DNA of 64,000 bases from Spongiibacter sp. IMCC21906 (GCF_001010805.1 NZ_CP011477.1:945001-1009000); one strand, 5' to 3'. Counted from the stretch's first letter, positions 1 through 9,852 are shown. Notes: generated from the sequence alone by a model not told the origin. Numbers and translations: made by a program.

Positions 1-2004
<2,004 letters not shown>

Positions 2005-2171
2005 ATAATCAAGTGGTTTAGTCATCATTAGAAAATCAAGAAACTGCAATGACGTTTGGATTGTTGCAAAGCACTATAGAAAACATGTTTAATCAGCTTA
2101 TTTACCGCCCTATTTGGTCGTGCAAGAGCATGTCAATGTGACAGTCAGACTCAACACACACCAAGCCAGTT

Positions 2172-2290
2172 TGCCTGGCGACCATAGAGACACGGAACCA
2201 CCTGACCCCATCCCGAACTCAGAAGTGAAACGTGTCATCGCCGATGGTAGTGTGGGGTTTCCCCATGTGAGAGTAGGTCATCGCCAGGCT
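2172..2290 (+). rRNA. 5S ribosomal RNA
   Basis: Complete 5S gene of about 119 nt, 167 nt behind the 23S end. The terminal helix is formed by TGCCTGGCG (2172-2180) and CGCCAGGCT (2282-2290). The conserved block CCCGAACTCAGAAGTGAAAC (from 2212) and the GATGGTAGTGTGGGG arm are intact. Confidence 0.96.
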
Positions 2291-2303
2291 TCTAAATAAA
2301 ACA

Positions 2304-2334
2304 CCCCGTTCAGCATCGCTGGACGGGGTTTTTT
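2304..2334 (+). terminator. rRNA operon terminator 1
   Basis: A 10-bp stem CCCCGTTCAG (2304-2313) / CTGGACGGGG (2319-2328) followed by TTTTTT. It starts 13 nt after the end of the 5S terminal helix and is the main intrinsic terminator of the rRNA operon. Confidence 0.92.
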
Positions 2335-2372
2335 ATTTAGGATTGCGGTTAACTTCTGCCACTACAGCGGGT

Positions 2373-2525
2373 CCATGTGACAAACCGATGTTCCGTAGGA
2401 ACCGGTTTGGACGCCGCAGCATCGTGGAGGCGCCCGAAGGGTCAGAAGCGATGCTTCTGATCATTGTAGGTCATACCCACAGCACCGCTAACGCTCATGG
2501 GGCAGGCCCTCGCCAGCCTTCTAAA
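2373..2525 (+). other. 5S-like remnant with two insertions (segment B)
   Basis: Three pieces of the 5S 3' arm recur in the same order but spread apart: CCATGTGA (2373-2380), GTAGGTCAT (2466-2474) and CGCCAGCCTTCTAAA (2511-2525, one mismatch). Functional 5S has these almost contiguous at 2264-2296. The spacers contain perfect hairpins: AAACCG/CGGTTT with inner GTTCC/GGAAC (2382-2408) and TCAGAAGC/GCTTCTGA (2442-2460). I read it as a decayed 5S copy or a structured element derived from one. No coding potential is convincing. Confidence 0.45.
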
Positions 2526-2532
2526 CCAAAGT

Positions 2533-2561
2533 GCCCCAGCCGAGCTCGGTTGGGGCAATTT
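2533..2561 (+). terminator. Terminator-like hairpin 2 behind segment B
   Basis: A near-perfect self-complementary stem GCCCCAGCCGAG/CTCGGTTGGGGC (2533-2556, one G-T pair) followed by a weak tract AATTTACTTT. It begins 13 nt after the 5S-like CGCCAGCCT, the same spacing as between the real 5S and terminator 1. The weak U-tract makes termination less certain. Confidence 0.6.
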
Positions 2562-2616
2562 ACTTTGTAGCTCTGAAAAAGCTGGGCAACTGGCAATGAC
2601 CGACGGCAATGGCTCG

Positions 2617-2695
2617 CGCCTGGCGCTCGGTCCTGCGGACCGTCCTCGCTGCGCGACGACGCCCAAATCGGCTAAGGCCGATTGGTCGCCAGGCT
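2617..2695 (+). other. Compact 5S-like three-way-junction element (segment C)
   Basis: CGCCTGGCG (2617-2625) and CGCCAGGCT (2687-2695) can pair like the 5S terminal helix. Between them lie the hairpin CGGTCC/GGACCG (2628-2642), a CGTC/GACG-closed arm, and AATCGGC/GCCGATT (2667-2683). The whole is about 79 nt, so it keeps the 5S outer stem and tail but not the conserved 5S loops. It may be a shrunken 5S pseudogene or a small structured RNA. Function unknown. Confidence 0.45.
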
Positions 2696-2705
2696 TTAAT
2701 TAAAA

Positions 2706-2737
2706 ACCCGAGATTCAGTTGAGTCTCGGGTTTTTTT
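2706..2737 (+). terminator. Terminator 3 behind segment C
   Basis: Stem ACCCGAGA (2706-2713) / TCTCGGGT (2724-2731) followed by seven T residues. It is a strong intrinsic terminator with no gene directly in front of it apart from the 5S-like segment C. Confidence 0.88.
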
Positions 2738-2932
2738 ATGGGCCTCTGGAAGTTCACCTTCTGGCTCTGTGAGCGCTTTGGGAAGCGTTTGGAGTGGTTG
2801 TCATCTCTTCAGGCCGCTTCCCGATTGCACTTTTAAAAGCTATGTAAGCTGTTATGATGCGAACAAAATAATCGATGAAAAGTCGCGCCCATATTCTTTG
2901 ATTTATGAGTGCGATAACGGACTCTCACCATA
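2738..2932. other. Gene-free spacer before the acyl-CoA synthetase
   Basis: It must carry the promoter of the acyl-CoA synthetase unit. A TATGAT hexamer (2853-2858) is a possible -10, and TTGCAC (2825-2830) lies too far upstream to be its ideal -35. A short palindrome CTTTTAAAAG spans 2830-2839. I see no clear operator or small gene here. Confidence 0.4.
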
Positions 2933-4492
2933 ATGACTAATGTTGCTCAGCAATCTCAAACCTTGGATCCCAGCTGCCTGGCCGAGTGGTTTCGCCGTCG
3001 TGCGATTCGTGCTCCGGAGCGGCCAGCGGTTACATTTAAGAATCAAACCGTTAGTTACGGCCAAATGCAGGCAGAAATAGAGCTCTTGTCAGGTGTTTTT
3101 CATGAGCAAGGTGTGAAACAGGGTGATCGGGTGGGTTTTCTTGCCTCTAACCACCCTATGAATCTTATTGCCCAGTTTGCTGTCGCTAGGATCGGCGCAA
3201 TTTTGGTGCCGCTAAATTATCGTCTTGCGACTACTGAGCTGGTGGCGATTCTGAAAGATGCCGACGTCTCTGTGTTATTGGTTGACCCGGAGCATGCGCG
3301 TAAATTTGATGTGAAGATTCGGGATGTTTTGGGTTGTCAGGCTTACTTTTGTTTTGGGCAGGAGTGTGAAGGCTGGCTTCAGTTAGAGCCGCTGATGGAC
3401 AGGGTGAGCACTCTCCCGCCTGCAGCTGATGCTGCCCCTGATGATGCTGTGGCGCTAATGTACACATCGGGTACAACAGGTGATGCTAAAGGGGTAATGT
3501 TGAGTAGTCGTAATATCTGGACGAACAATCTGAACTGGATTTTGACCAGTGACTTTACCTCCTTAGATGTGACGCTAAATTGCGCCCCGTTGTTTCATGT
3601 TGGTGGTCTTTGTGTGGTGTTGTTACCAACACTTATGAGTGGCGGCCACTTGATATTGCAGGAGGCGTTTGATCCCCAGCAGTATTTAGATGACATTGAG
3701 CGTTATCAGGTGACCGTGAGTTTTGCAGTTCCGGCAATGATGTTGTTTGCCAGTCAGCATTCCAGTTTTGGAACAAGAGATTTTTCCTCTATGCGGCTCA
3801 TCGTCGCCGGCGGTGCGCCGGTTCCTGAGCCATTGTTAAAAACCTACCGGCAGAGGGGGGTGCCTGTTAGTCAGTGCTATGGCATGACAGAGGCTACATC
3901 GGGAGTGGCATTTTTAGAAACCGAGCGAGCAGAGACCAAATTGGGTTCCTGTGGTCGGGCGGGCCCGTTAAACGAAGTTAAGCTGATTGATGAGAGTGGG
4001 AGAACGATTGATTCTCCAGCGGTGCCGGGTGAGATATGTGTTCGCGGTGGTAACGTAACGCCGGGTTATTGGCGTCGCCCTGATTTAACCGCTGAGGCAC
4101 TGGATGCTGAGGGATGGTATCGAACGGGTGATGGTGCTTATTTTGATGACGAAGGTTTTTACTATATCTGTGATCGTCTTAAGGACATGATTATCAGCGG
4201 GGGTGAAAATATTTACCCTGCGGAAATAGAAAGCCTTTTGTATGCTCACCCGGCCATTGCAGAAGTCGCGATTATCGGCCGCGAAGATGTTAAGTGGGGT
4301 GAGCGGGTGCTGGCGGTTGTTGTACTAAAACCAGATGCATCATTAACTCTTCAAGAGGCTGTTGATTTTTTAGAGCCTAGTGTAGCGAGGTATAAACTCC
4401 CTAAGGAGTTGCATCTGCTGGATGCAATGCCAAGAAATTCAAATGGAAAAATTTTAAAAACGGAGCTACGGAAAATATTTTCTGTTACTTAA
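2933..4492 (+). CDS. AMP-forming acyl-CoA synthetase (acid-CoA ligase)
   Basis: Adenylates a carboxylic acid with ATP and transfers it to CoA. The 519-residue protein has the full ANL-superfamily set: P-loop YTSGTTGDAKGV (177-188), YGMTEATSG (316-324), GWYRTGD (394-400), the DRLKDMIISGGENIYP hinge region (414-429) and the C-terminal NGKILK with the catalytic lysine near 507. The ATG start gives the usual length for medium/long-chain acyl-CoA or aryl-CoA ligases. The substrate cannot be read from sequence. It lies 18 nt before an epoxide-isomerase-like gene, so the two are probably co-transcribed. An acid derived from an epoxide or aldehyde is one possible substrate, but this is inference. Confidence 0.93.
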   Translation: MTNVAQQSQTLDPSCLAEWFRRRAIRAPERPAVTFKNQTVSYGQMQAEIELLSGVFHEQGVKQGDRVGFLASNHPMNLIAQFAVARIGAILVPLNYRLATTELVAILKDADVSVLLVDPEHARKFDVKIRDVLGCQAYFCFGQECEGWLQLEPLMDRVSTLPPAADAAPDDAVALMYTSGTTGDAKGVMLSSRNIWTNNLNWILTSDFTSLDVTLNCAPLFHVGGLCVVLLPTLMSGGHLILQEAFDPQQYLDDIERYQVTVSFAVPAMMLFASQHSSFGTRDFSSMRLIVAGGAPVPEPLLKTYRQRGVPVSQCYGMTEATSGVAFLETERAETKLGSCGRAGPLNEVKLIDESGRTIDSPAVPGEICVRGGNVTPGYWRRPDLTAEALDAEGWYRTGDGAYFDDEGFYYICDRLKDMIISGGENIYPAEIESLLYAHPAIAEVAIIGREDVKWGERVLAVVVLKPDASLTLQEAVDFLEPSVARYKLPKELHLLDAMPRNSNGKILKTELRKIFSVT

Positions 4493-4510
4493 TAAGTCAA
4501 TGAGGGTGGT

Positions 4511-4990
4511 GTGAGTATGAATCAAGTTTTGCGAAAAATGATGGGGCATGGGTTCACGGTATTGTTTATTTCGATGTGTATGGGGGTGGGGCTGCTAGTA
4601 AGTCTTGTTGGTGGCATGGAAGTAATCCCAGGTAATATTATTGAGTTTGCTATTCCCGGGGACGCAGGTGCGTGGGCGCGTGCCCATGTTGGTGGCATGT
4701 TAAACGGGATTTTAGTAGTAGTAGCTGCTTTGGCGACGCATTTAATGGCAGCGCCAGAGGCGCTACAGCGTAAGTTGGCGTGGATGCTTCCTGGTACCGC
4801 TTATGCGAATTTGGTTTTTTATATTGCGGCAATACTATCGCCAAACCGGGCGTTAACCTTTGGCGACAATCATTTTGGTGAGACCAGTCTGGCGGCGGTG
4901 ATTGGTTTGCTTTCGGCATTGGTTTTTGTGATTGTTAGTCTTGTCGCGGTATTCTTGTTGGCAAAAGAATCCTTCAAAACGCCTTCCTGA
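4511..4990 (+). CDS. Styrene-oxide-isomerase-like integral membrane protein
   Basis: 159 residues with four predicted membrane helices. Compared from memory with Pseudomonas StyC, it shares the N-terminal M-x-GHG, GVGL..LVGG, IPGxIIEF, WARAH (55-59), LNG (64-66) and SPNRxLTFG (110-118). His59, Asn65 and Tyr104 align with the StyC residues I recall as heme-b ligand and substrate-contacting residues (His58, Asn64, Tyr103). StyC isomerises styrene oxide to phenylacetaldehyde in the membrane. Here no styrene monooxygenase or aldehyde dehydrogenase is adjacent, so the natural epoxide is unknown. The start is GTG at 4511, with ATG at 4517 as alternative. Family assignment is fairly sure, substrate is not. 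Confidence 0.8.
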   Translation: MSMNQVLRKMMGHGFTVLFISMCMGVGLLVSLVGGMEVIPGNIIEFAIPGDAGAWARAHVGGMLNGILVVVAALATHLMAAPEALQRKLAWMLPGTAYANLVFYIAAILSPNRALTFGDNHFGETSLAAVIGLLSALVFVIVSLVAVFLLAKESFKTPS

Positions 4991-5070
4991 ATGACAGTTG
5001 GTCTTCCGGGTTTATGTTTCGTGAATATGGCTCTGTTATTATCTCATGCGGATAAAATGGAGCTGATAGC

Positions 5071-6045
5071 GTGACCCAAGAAACACTTATTCAATTGCTG
5101 GCTGATGGTGAATTTCACTCCGGTGAAGAAGCTGGCTCACTGCTCGGCGTGAGCCGTACAGCCATATGGAAACAATTTAAAAAGCTCGAGTTGCTGGGCC
5201 TGCCGCTTGAGGTCCAGAAAGGTCGCGGCTATCGCATAGCGGGTGGTCTAGATTTGCTCGATAAGCAAAAAATCCTTAGCTTGATTCCCGAGTCTATAAG
5301 CTGCGCCAGTGCGGGCTTTGATATTTTTGACAGCATAGGTTCAACCAATGCTGTCGCTGCTGAAAAAGCACAGCAGGGTGGTAGTCATGGATATTTTTGC
5401 TTGGCTGAACAGCAAACCGCGGGTCGTGGGCGCCGTGGTAGAGAGTGGCAAAGCCCTTATGGCCGCAACGTTTACTTGTCTATGGTTTGGGAGTTTCAGT
5501 CTGGGGCGGCGGCCTTGGAGGGCTTGAGCTTGTCGGTAGGGGTTGCCGTTGCTAGGGCGCTGAGTGATATAGGGGTTTCTTCTGCTCGCTTAAAATGGCC
5601 GAACGATGTGCTGTGTGACAATAAAAAATTAGCTGGCATCTTGCTGGAAATGCAAGGGGACCCCGCAGGCTTGTGTCAAGTCGTCGTCGGAGTCGGTGTC
5701 AATGTTGATATGGGAAAAGCTCAAACGACAGGCATCTCGCAACCATGGATAGATGCTGCTTCTATTGTTGGGTGTGTTGATCGAAATACATTCACGGCGA
5801 CGTTAGTCTCGCACCTATGGAATGTGTTGACGGAGTTTTCTCGCAGAGGCTTTGCTGAACTCCGAGATGAATGGTCATCATTAGACGCTTATAAAGATTG
5901 TGAGGTAATGGTGCAGCTGGGAGATAAGTGGGTGTCAGGTGTTGCTTCTGGAGTCGATTCAGGTGGCGGCCTCGTTTTGAATGTGGATGGCGTTAGGCAG
6001 GTTTTTAAGGGGGGTGAGGTGAGCGTGAGGAGTCAAACTTCGTGA
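5071..6045 (+). CDS. birA: Bifunctional biotin operon repressor / biotin-protein ligase
   Basis: Makes biotinyl-AMP and attaches biotin to the biotin carboxyl carrier protein of acetyl-CoA carboxylase; the same protein can repress biotin genes. 324 residues. The N-terminal winged helix-turn-helix (about 16-58, core LLGVSRTAIWKQFKKL) shows it is the regulatory, long form. The ligase domain has the GRGRRGREW adenylate loop (118-126), KWPNDV (175-180) and a C-terminal SH3-like cap. The start is GTG. Its last 4 nt overlap coaX (GTGA), implying translational coupling. Confidence 0.95.
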   Translation: MTQETLIQLLADGEFHSGEEAGSLLGVSRTAIWKQFKKLELLGLPLEVQKGRGYRIAGGLDLLDKQKILSLIPESISCASAGFDIFDSIGSTNAVAAEKAQQGGSHGYFCLAEQQTAGRGRRGREWQSPYGRNVYLSMVWEFQSGAAALEGLSLSVGVAVARALSDIGVSSARLKWPNDVLCDNKKLAGILLEMQGDPAGLCQVVVGVGVNVDMGKAQTTGISQPWIDAASIVGCVDRNTFTATLVSHLWNVLTEFSRRGFAELRDEWSSLDAYKDCEVMVQLGDKWVSGVASGVDSGGGLVLNVDGVRQVFKGGEVSVRSQTS

Positions 6046-6791
6046 GCATGACAGCCCCGGTGCTAGAATTGGATGTTGGTAATAGTACTATAAAGTGGCG
6101 TCTTCTTGATGGCGGCGTGCGGGTGTCTGGTGGGCGGCTGGAAAGTATTGCTGAGCTGTTGTTGAGTCTGCCTGTCTCAGTGCAGCTGGCGAGGATCGCT
6201 TCGGTTGCCGATGTGGCGCGGGAGGCAGCTATTATTGAGCAGCTTCGTGCTCATGGGATAGCTGCCTTGGTGGCTAAATCTCAGCGCGAGTGCGCGGGTG
6301 TTCGCAATGTCTATCAAGATGAGTCCCGGATGGGCGTGGATCGTTGGCTGGCAATGGTGGCTGCGTATCAGCAGTTTTCTCGGGCAAGCCTTGTTATCGA
6401 TATTGGTTCTGCGTTGACTATCGATTTTGTTGATGCCGATGGCTGTCATCTTGGAGGCTACATTATTCCGGGTGTGCCGTTGTTAAGTAAGGCCTTGGGG
6501 CTTCATACGGGCAGGGTGCGGTTTGCGGAGGCGCAGTCATTTGGTTTGGCGCCGGGTGTCAGCACAGAAGAGTGTGTGCATCACGGCAAATGGCTGGCCA
6601 TTATAGGGGCAGTGCGAGAGGCATTAACGTGGGCGCAAGAATACTGGACAGAGGCTTATGATGTGTTTATCTGTGGCGGCGACGCCATGACGGTTATGGC
6701 GGCGTTTGGTGCGCAGGCAGAGGGCTGGCATTACCGTGAAGAACTGGTTATGGATGGTCTAAGCTACGCGCTGTCGGCAAGGGAAGATTAA
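6042..6791 (+). CDS. coaX: Type III pantothenate kinase
   Basis: Phosphorylates pantothenate, the first step of coenzyme A synthesis. 249 residues of the ASKHA fold: phosphate-1 motif ELDVGNSTIKW (9-19), GVDRW (98-102) and the second phosphate motif DIGSALTID (120-128), with a glycine-rich GGYIIPG (138-144). It overlaps birA by 4 nt and abuts the next gene directly (TAA then ATG). In enterobacteria this position, birA then tRNA cluster, is held by the unrelated CoaA. The GTG at 6042 fits the coupling; ATG at 6048 is an alternative. Confidence 0.95.
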   Translation: MSMTAPVLELDVGNSTIKWRLLDGGVRVSGGRLESIAELLLSLPVSVQLARIASVADVAREAAIIEQLRAHGIAALVAKSQRECAGVRNVYQDESRMGVDRWLAMVAAYQQFSRASLVIDIGSALTIDFVDADGCHLGGYIIPGVPLLSKALGLHTGRVRFAEAQSFGLAPGVSTEECVHHGKWLAIIGAVREALTWAQEYWTEAYDVFICGGDAMTVMAAFGAQAEGWHYREELVMDGLSYALSARED

Positions 6792-7445
6792 ATGCGTTGG
6801 GTATTCTTCTTATTGTTGATGGCAAATGGGGCGTTTTACTACTGGCATCATTATTACGATGTTGACGCAGCCGAAGTGTCGGTGCCGGTTGGTTTGCAGG
6901 GTGAGCCAATTGTATTGTTATCCGAGGCGGAGCCGCCTGCTGAATCTGCATCGCCAGTAGTTCCTGGGTCGGCCGTTAATTGCTGGGCGAGAGGCCCATA
7001 TAAAAAATACGATGTTGCGCGGCAGTTTGCAGATGGTGCTTCGGGGTATTCTGTAAAAGCAGAACAGATTAGCTCTGGCGTTGAGTTTTGGGTGTATTTG
7101 GGCCCATTCGGATCCTATGAAGAAGGTAATAAACAGCATCAGCAGCTACGCAAAAAAAAGATCGACAGTTTTGTTATTCGTAGCGGCCCTTTACAAAATG
7201 CGGTTTCCTTGGGTCTGTTTAGTGACGCGAAGCGCGCCAAGCTGCAATCTGAGCGTATGCGGGATAAGGGTTACAAAGCGCAGATTCGTCGCTTAGAGCA
7301 AGCAGAGCTGCGCTACTGGGTGGTTTTGGAGGGTGCGCCTGAACAGGGTTCTGTAGAAGAGGCGCGCAGGCAGTTGTTTAATAAGAAAAATGATGGGGCC
7401 AGTGCAGAGAAAAAAAACTGTAATCTCGTTGCGTCTTGGAAATAG
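6792..7445 (+). CDS. SPOR-domain-containing membrane-anchored protein
   Basis: 217 residues. A single N-terminal membrane anchor (about 2-18) is followed by a Pro/Ala/Glu-rich linker. The periplasmic part has a SPOR-like fold around 110-195, where FWVYLGPFGSYEEG and AVSLGLFSDAKRAK are the typical strand-turn-helix segments. SPOR domains bind denuded peptidoglycan glycan strands, often at the septum, so a cell-wall or division role is likely; the exact role is unknown. The ATG follows the coaX stop without a gap. The 3' end overlaps the promoter of the downstream tRNA operon. Confidence 0.75.
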   Translation: MRWVFFLLLMANGAFYYWHHYYDVDAAEVSVPVGLQGEPIVLLSEAEPPAESASPVVPGSAVNCWARGPYKKYDVARQFADGASGYSVKAEQISSGVEFWVYLGPFGSYEEGNKQHQQLRKKKIDSFVIRSGPLQNAVSLGLFSDAKRAKLQSERMRDKGYKAQIRRLEQAELRYWVVLEGAPEQGSVEEARRQLFNKKNDGASAEKKNCNLVASWK

Positions 7446-7457
7446 TTCGACTAGAAT
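7429..7457 (+). promoter_or_regulatory. Promoter of the tRNA-tuf operon
   Basis: TTGCGT (7429-7434), 17-nt spacer, TAGAAT (7452-7457), then a GC-rich discriminator GCCCGCC. This architecture is typical of stringently controlled stable-RNA promoters. It overlaps the last codons of the SPOR gene and lies 34 nt before the first tRNA. Confidence 0.8.
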
Positions 7458-7491
7458 GCCCGCCTCGTTTGAAAGCGACATGGTTATGTGT

Positions 7492-7567
7492 GCTGGCGTA
7501 GCTCAGTTGGTAGAGCAGCTGACTTGTAATCAGCCGGTCGGGGGTTCGACTCCTCTCGCCAGCTCCA
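7492..7567 (+). tRNA. tRNA-Thr (anticodon TGT)
   Basis: 76 nt including an encoded CCA. Acceptor GCTGGCG/CGCCAGC, anticodon loop CTTGTAA and T-loop GGTTCGACTC are all intact. First gene of the four-tRNA cluster. Confidence 0.97.
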
Positions 7568-7659
7568 ATCATTTCGCGTGAGGCTCAAGTGAAACGAAGG
7601 CTTGTTGTATTTTGTTGACAAGTTATTGAGCGCTAAGCAAAATGTTTCGCTTTTTTCGT

Positions 7660-7743
7660 GGTGGGGTTCCCGAGTGGCCAAAGGGATCAGACTGTAAATC
7701 TGACGCGCAAGCTTCGGTGGTTCGAATCCACCCCCCACCACCA
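7660..7743 (+). tRNA. tRNA-Tyr (anticodon GTA)
   Basis: 84-nt class II tRNA with a long variable arm. Acceptor GGTGGGG/CCCCACC, anticodon loop with GTA (CTGTAAA), encoded CCA. Confidence 0.97.
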
Positions 7744-7776
7744 TTACTTATTTAAAGTACCAGCGAACAGGTTTTT

Positions 7777-7850
<74 letters not shown>

Positions 7851-7879
7851 GTTTGAGCCGGCTGAACAGGTTTTTCGGT

Positions 7880-7955
<76 letters not shown>

Positions 7956-7966
7956 TTAATTATGGC

Positions 7967-7999
7967 GACAAAAGTCGAAGGGTCGGCTTTTGTCTTTTT
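7967..7999 (+). terminator. Terminator or attenuator between the tRNA cluster and tuf
   Basis: Stem GACAAAAG (7967-7974) / CTTTTGTC (7987-7994) followed by TTTTT. It sits 11 nt after the last tRNA and 58 nt before tuf, so tuf expression would depend on read-through or on a promoter in the short gap. TTGACG at 8008-8013 is a candidate -35 without a clear -10. Confidence 0.75.
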
Positions 8000-8057
8000 A
8001 TAGTGGCTTGACGAAAATTAGTGACTAGACGAAAAGGTCCGCTAGGAGGCTGTCGCA

Positions 8058-9281
8058 ATGGCAAAAGAGAAGTTTGAACGTAATAAGCCCCATATCAATG
8101 TGGGTACCATTGGTCACGTTGACCACGGTAAAACTACCCTGACAGCGGCATTGACCCGCGTGTGTGCAGAGGTGTTTGGTGGTACAGCGGTAGCTTTCGA
8201 TGGTATCGATAACGCGCCAGAAGAAAAAGCGCGTGGTATCACCATTGCGACCTCTCATGTTGAGTATGACTCTAATATTCGTCACTACGCCCACGTTGAC
8301 TGCCCGGGTCACGCCGATTATGTGAAAAACATGATTACCGGTGCGGCGCAGATGGATGGTGCGATTCTGGTATGTGGCGCCACAGACGGCCCAATGCCTC
8401 AAACGCGTGAGCACATCCTGTTGTCGCGTCAGGTTGGTGTGCCGTTTATTGTTGTCTTCCTGAATAAAGCTGACTTGCTGGCAGAAGATTGTGGTGGCGT
8501 AGGCAGCGAAGAATACAACGAAATGCTGGAATTGGTAGAGATGGAGCTGCGTGAGCTGCTCGATACCTACGACTTCCCTGGCGACGATACGCCCATCATT
8601 GCCGGTTCTGCATTGATGGCATTGAATGGCCAAGACGACAACGAGCTGGGTACAACCGCTGTTGCTAAATTGGTTGAAGCGCTGGATACCTATATTCCAG
8701 AGCCAGAGCGTGCTATCGATCAGCCGTTCCTGATGCCGATTGAAGATGTGTTCTCTATCTCTGGTCGCGGTACGGTTGTAACCGGCCGTGTAGAGCGTGG
8801 CATTTTGAAGACTGGCGACGAAATCGAAATTATCGGTATCCACGACACCACCAAAACCGTTTGTACGGGTGTTGAAATGTTCCGCAAGCTGCTTGACGAA
8901 GGTCGCGCTGGTGAGAACGTAGGTGTGCTGTTGCGTGGTACTAAGCGTGACGAAGTTGAGCGTGGTCAAGTATTGGCTAAGCCCGGTTCTATCAAGCCGC
9001 ATACGCGTTTTGAAGCTGAGGTTTACGTGCTGTCTAAAGAAGAGGGTGGCCGTCACACGCCATTCTTTAAAGGCTACCGCCCCCAGTTCTACTTCCGTAC
9101 TACGGACGTGACAGGTGCGTGTGAGCTGCCTGAAGGCACTGAAATGGTAATGCCTGGCGATAACATCAAGATGGACGTGACATTGATTGCGCCTATCGCG
9201 ATGGAAGATGGTCTGCGCTTCGCGATTCGCGAAGGTGGTCGTACTGTCGGCGCGGGTGTTGTCGCTAAAATCGTCGAGTAA
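8058..9281 (+). CDS. tuf: Elongation factor Tu, copy 1
   Basis: GTPase that delivers aminoacyl-tRNA to the ribosome. 407 residues: G1 GHVDHGKT (19-26), G3 DCPGH (81-85), G4 NKAD (136-139), domains 2 and 3 complete with the kirromycin and EF-Ts interfaces. It is longer than the 394-397 residues of Escherichia coli or Pseudomonas because about ten extra residues ([14 protein letters not shown] region, 142-155) follow the G4 motif. The encoded protein reads identical to copy 2 at 24715-25938, with about twenty silent differences. The start is ATG with AGGAGG upstream. It is followed by tRNA-Trp. Confidence 0.98.
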   Translation: MAKEKFERNKPHINVGTIGHVDHGKTTLTAALTRVCAEVFGGTAVAFDGIDNAPEEKARGITIATSHVEYDSNIRHYAHVDCPGHADYVKNMITGAAQMDGAILVCGATDGPMPQTREHILLSRQVGVPFIVVFLNKADLLAEDCGGVGSEEYNEMLELVEMELRELLDTYDFPGDDTPIIAGSALMALNGQDDNELGTTAVAKLVEALDTYIPEPERAIDQPFLMPIEDVFSISGRGTVVTGRVERGILKTGDEIEIIGIHDTTKTVCTGVEMFRKLLDEGRAGENVGVLLRGTKRDEVERGQVLAKPGSIKPHTRFEAEVYVLSKEEGGRHTPFFKGYRPQFYFRTTDVTGACELPEGTEMVMPGDNIKMDVTLIAPIAMEDGLRFAIREGGRTVGAGVVAKIVE

Positions 9282-9340
9282 TCGGCGGTTAGGTAAGGCA
9301 GGAAAATATCGAGGCCTCGTTTGGGGTCTCTTAAGACAGT

Positions 9341-9416
9341 AGGCCAGTAGTTCAATTGGTAGAGCACCGGTCTCCAAAACCGGCTGTTGGGGGTTCGAGT
9401 CCCTCCTGGCCTGCCA
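9341..9416 (+). tRNA. tRNA-Trp (anticodon CCA)
   Basis: 76 nt. Acceptor AGGCCAG/CTGGCCT, anticodon loop TCTCCAAAA giving CCA, encoded 3' CCA. It lies between tuf and secE, as in pseudomonads. Confidence 0.97.
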
Positions 9417-9425
9417 CTTACGTTG

Positions 9426-9456
9426 ACACCGCTTCGTGAATGCGAAGTGGTGTTTT
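9426..9456 (+). terminator. Terminator after tRNA-Trp
   Basis: Stem ACACCGCTTCG (9426-9436) / CGAAGTGGTGT (9443-9453, one G-T pair) followed by TTTT. It separates the tRNA-tuf unit from secE-nusG. Confidence 0.8.
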
Positions 9457-9486
9457 GCGCTTAGCAAAAAGGATGTGGTCTGATCA

Positions 9487-9852
9487 ATGGTAGCTAAGGC
9501 GGAAGACGCTAGCCGATTCGATGGCCTTAAGTGGCTGGTTGTGATGCTGCTGGTAGCAGTGGGTATTGGCGGCAATATTTATTTCTCGGGCGAGTCCCTG
9601 CTTTATCGGGTTTTGGCTCTGCTGGCGCTGGCGATAGTTGCGGGTTTTGTTGCGTCGCAAACAGCTAAAGGTGCTGCGTTCGTTGGGCTTTTAAAAGGTG
9701 CGCGAACCGAAATTCGCAAGGTGGTTTGGCCGTCGCGTCAAGAGAGTACGCAGACAACGTTAATTGTAGTGGCATTTGTTATCGTCGCTGCGTTGATTTT
9801 ATGGGGTCTGGATTCTCTGCTGGGTCTCCTGGCTTCCATGGTAATCGGCTAG
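9487..9852 (+). CDS. secE: Preprotein translocase subunit SecE
   Basis: Small essential subunit of the SecYEG channel. 121 residues with three membrane helices (about 15-36, 40-58 and 92-118). The conserved cytoplasmic amphipathic segment [19 protein letters not shown] (70-88) precedes the third helix. The long three-helix form is that of gammaproteobacteria. It lies 10 nt before nusG in the usual secE-nusG pair. Confidence 0.95.
   Translation: MVAKAEDASRFDGLKWLVVMLLVAVGIGGNIYFSGESLLYRVLALLALAIVAGFVASQTAKGAAFVGLLKGARTEIRKVVWPSRQESTQTTLIVVAFVIVAALILWGLDSLLGLLASMVIG

Noticed and set aside
2343-2757. Short frames of 65-75 codons behind the 5S gene
   Set aside because: They run through hairpins and terminators, lack good ribosome-binding sites and resemble no family I know.
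8025-9575. 516-residue open frame on the minus strand across tuf
   Set aside because: It is the antisense shadow of tuf and neighbours; composition is repetitive His/Thr/Asn, and a similar shadow lies opposite tuf copy 2.
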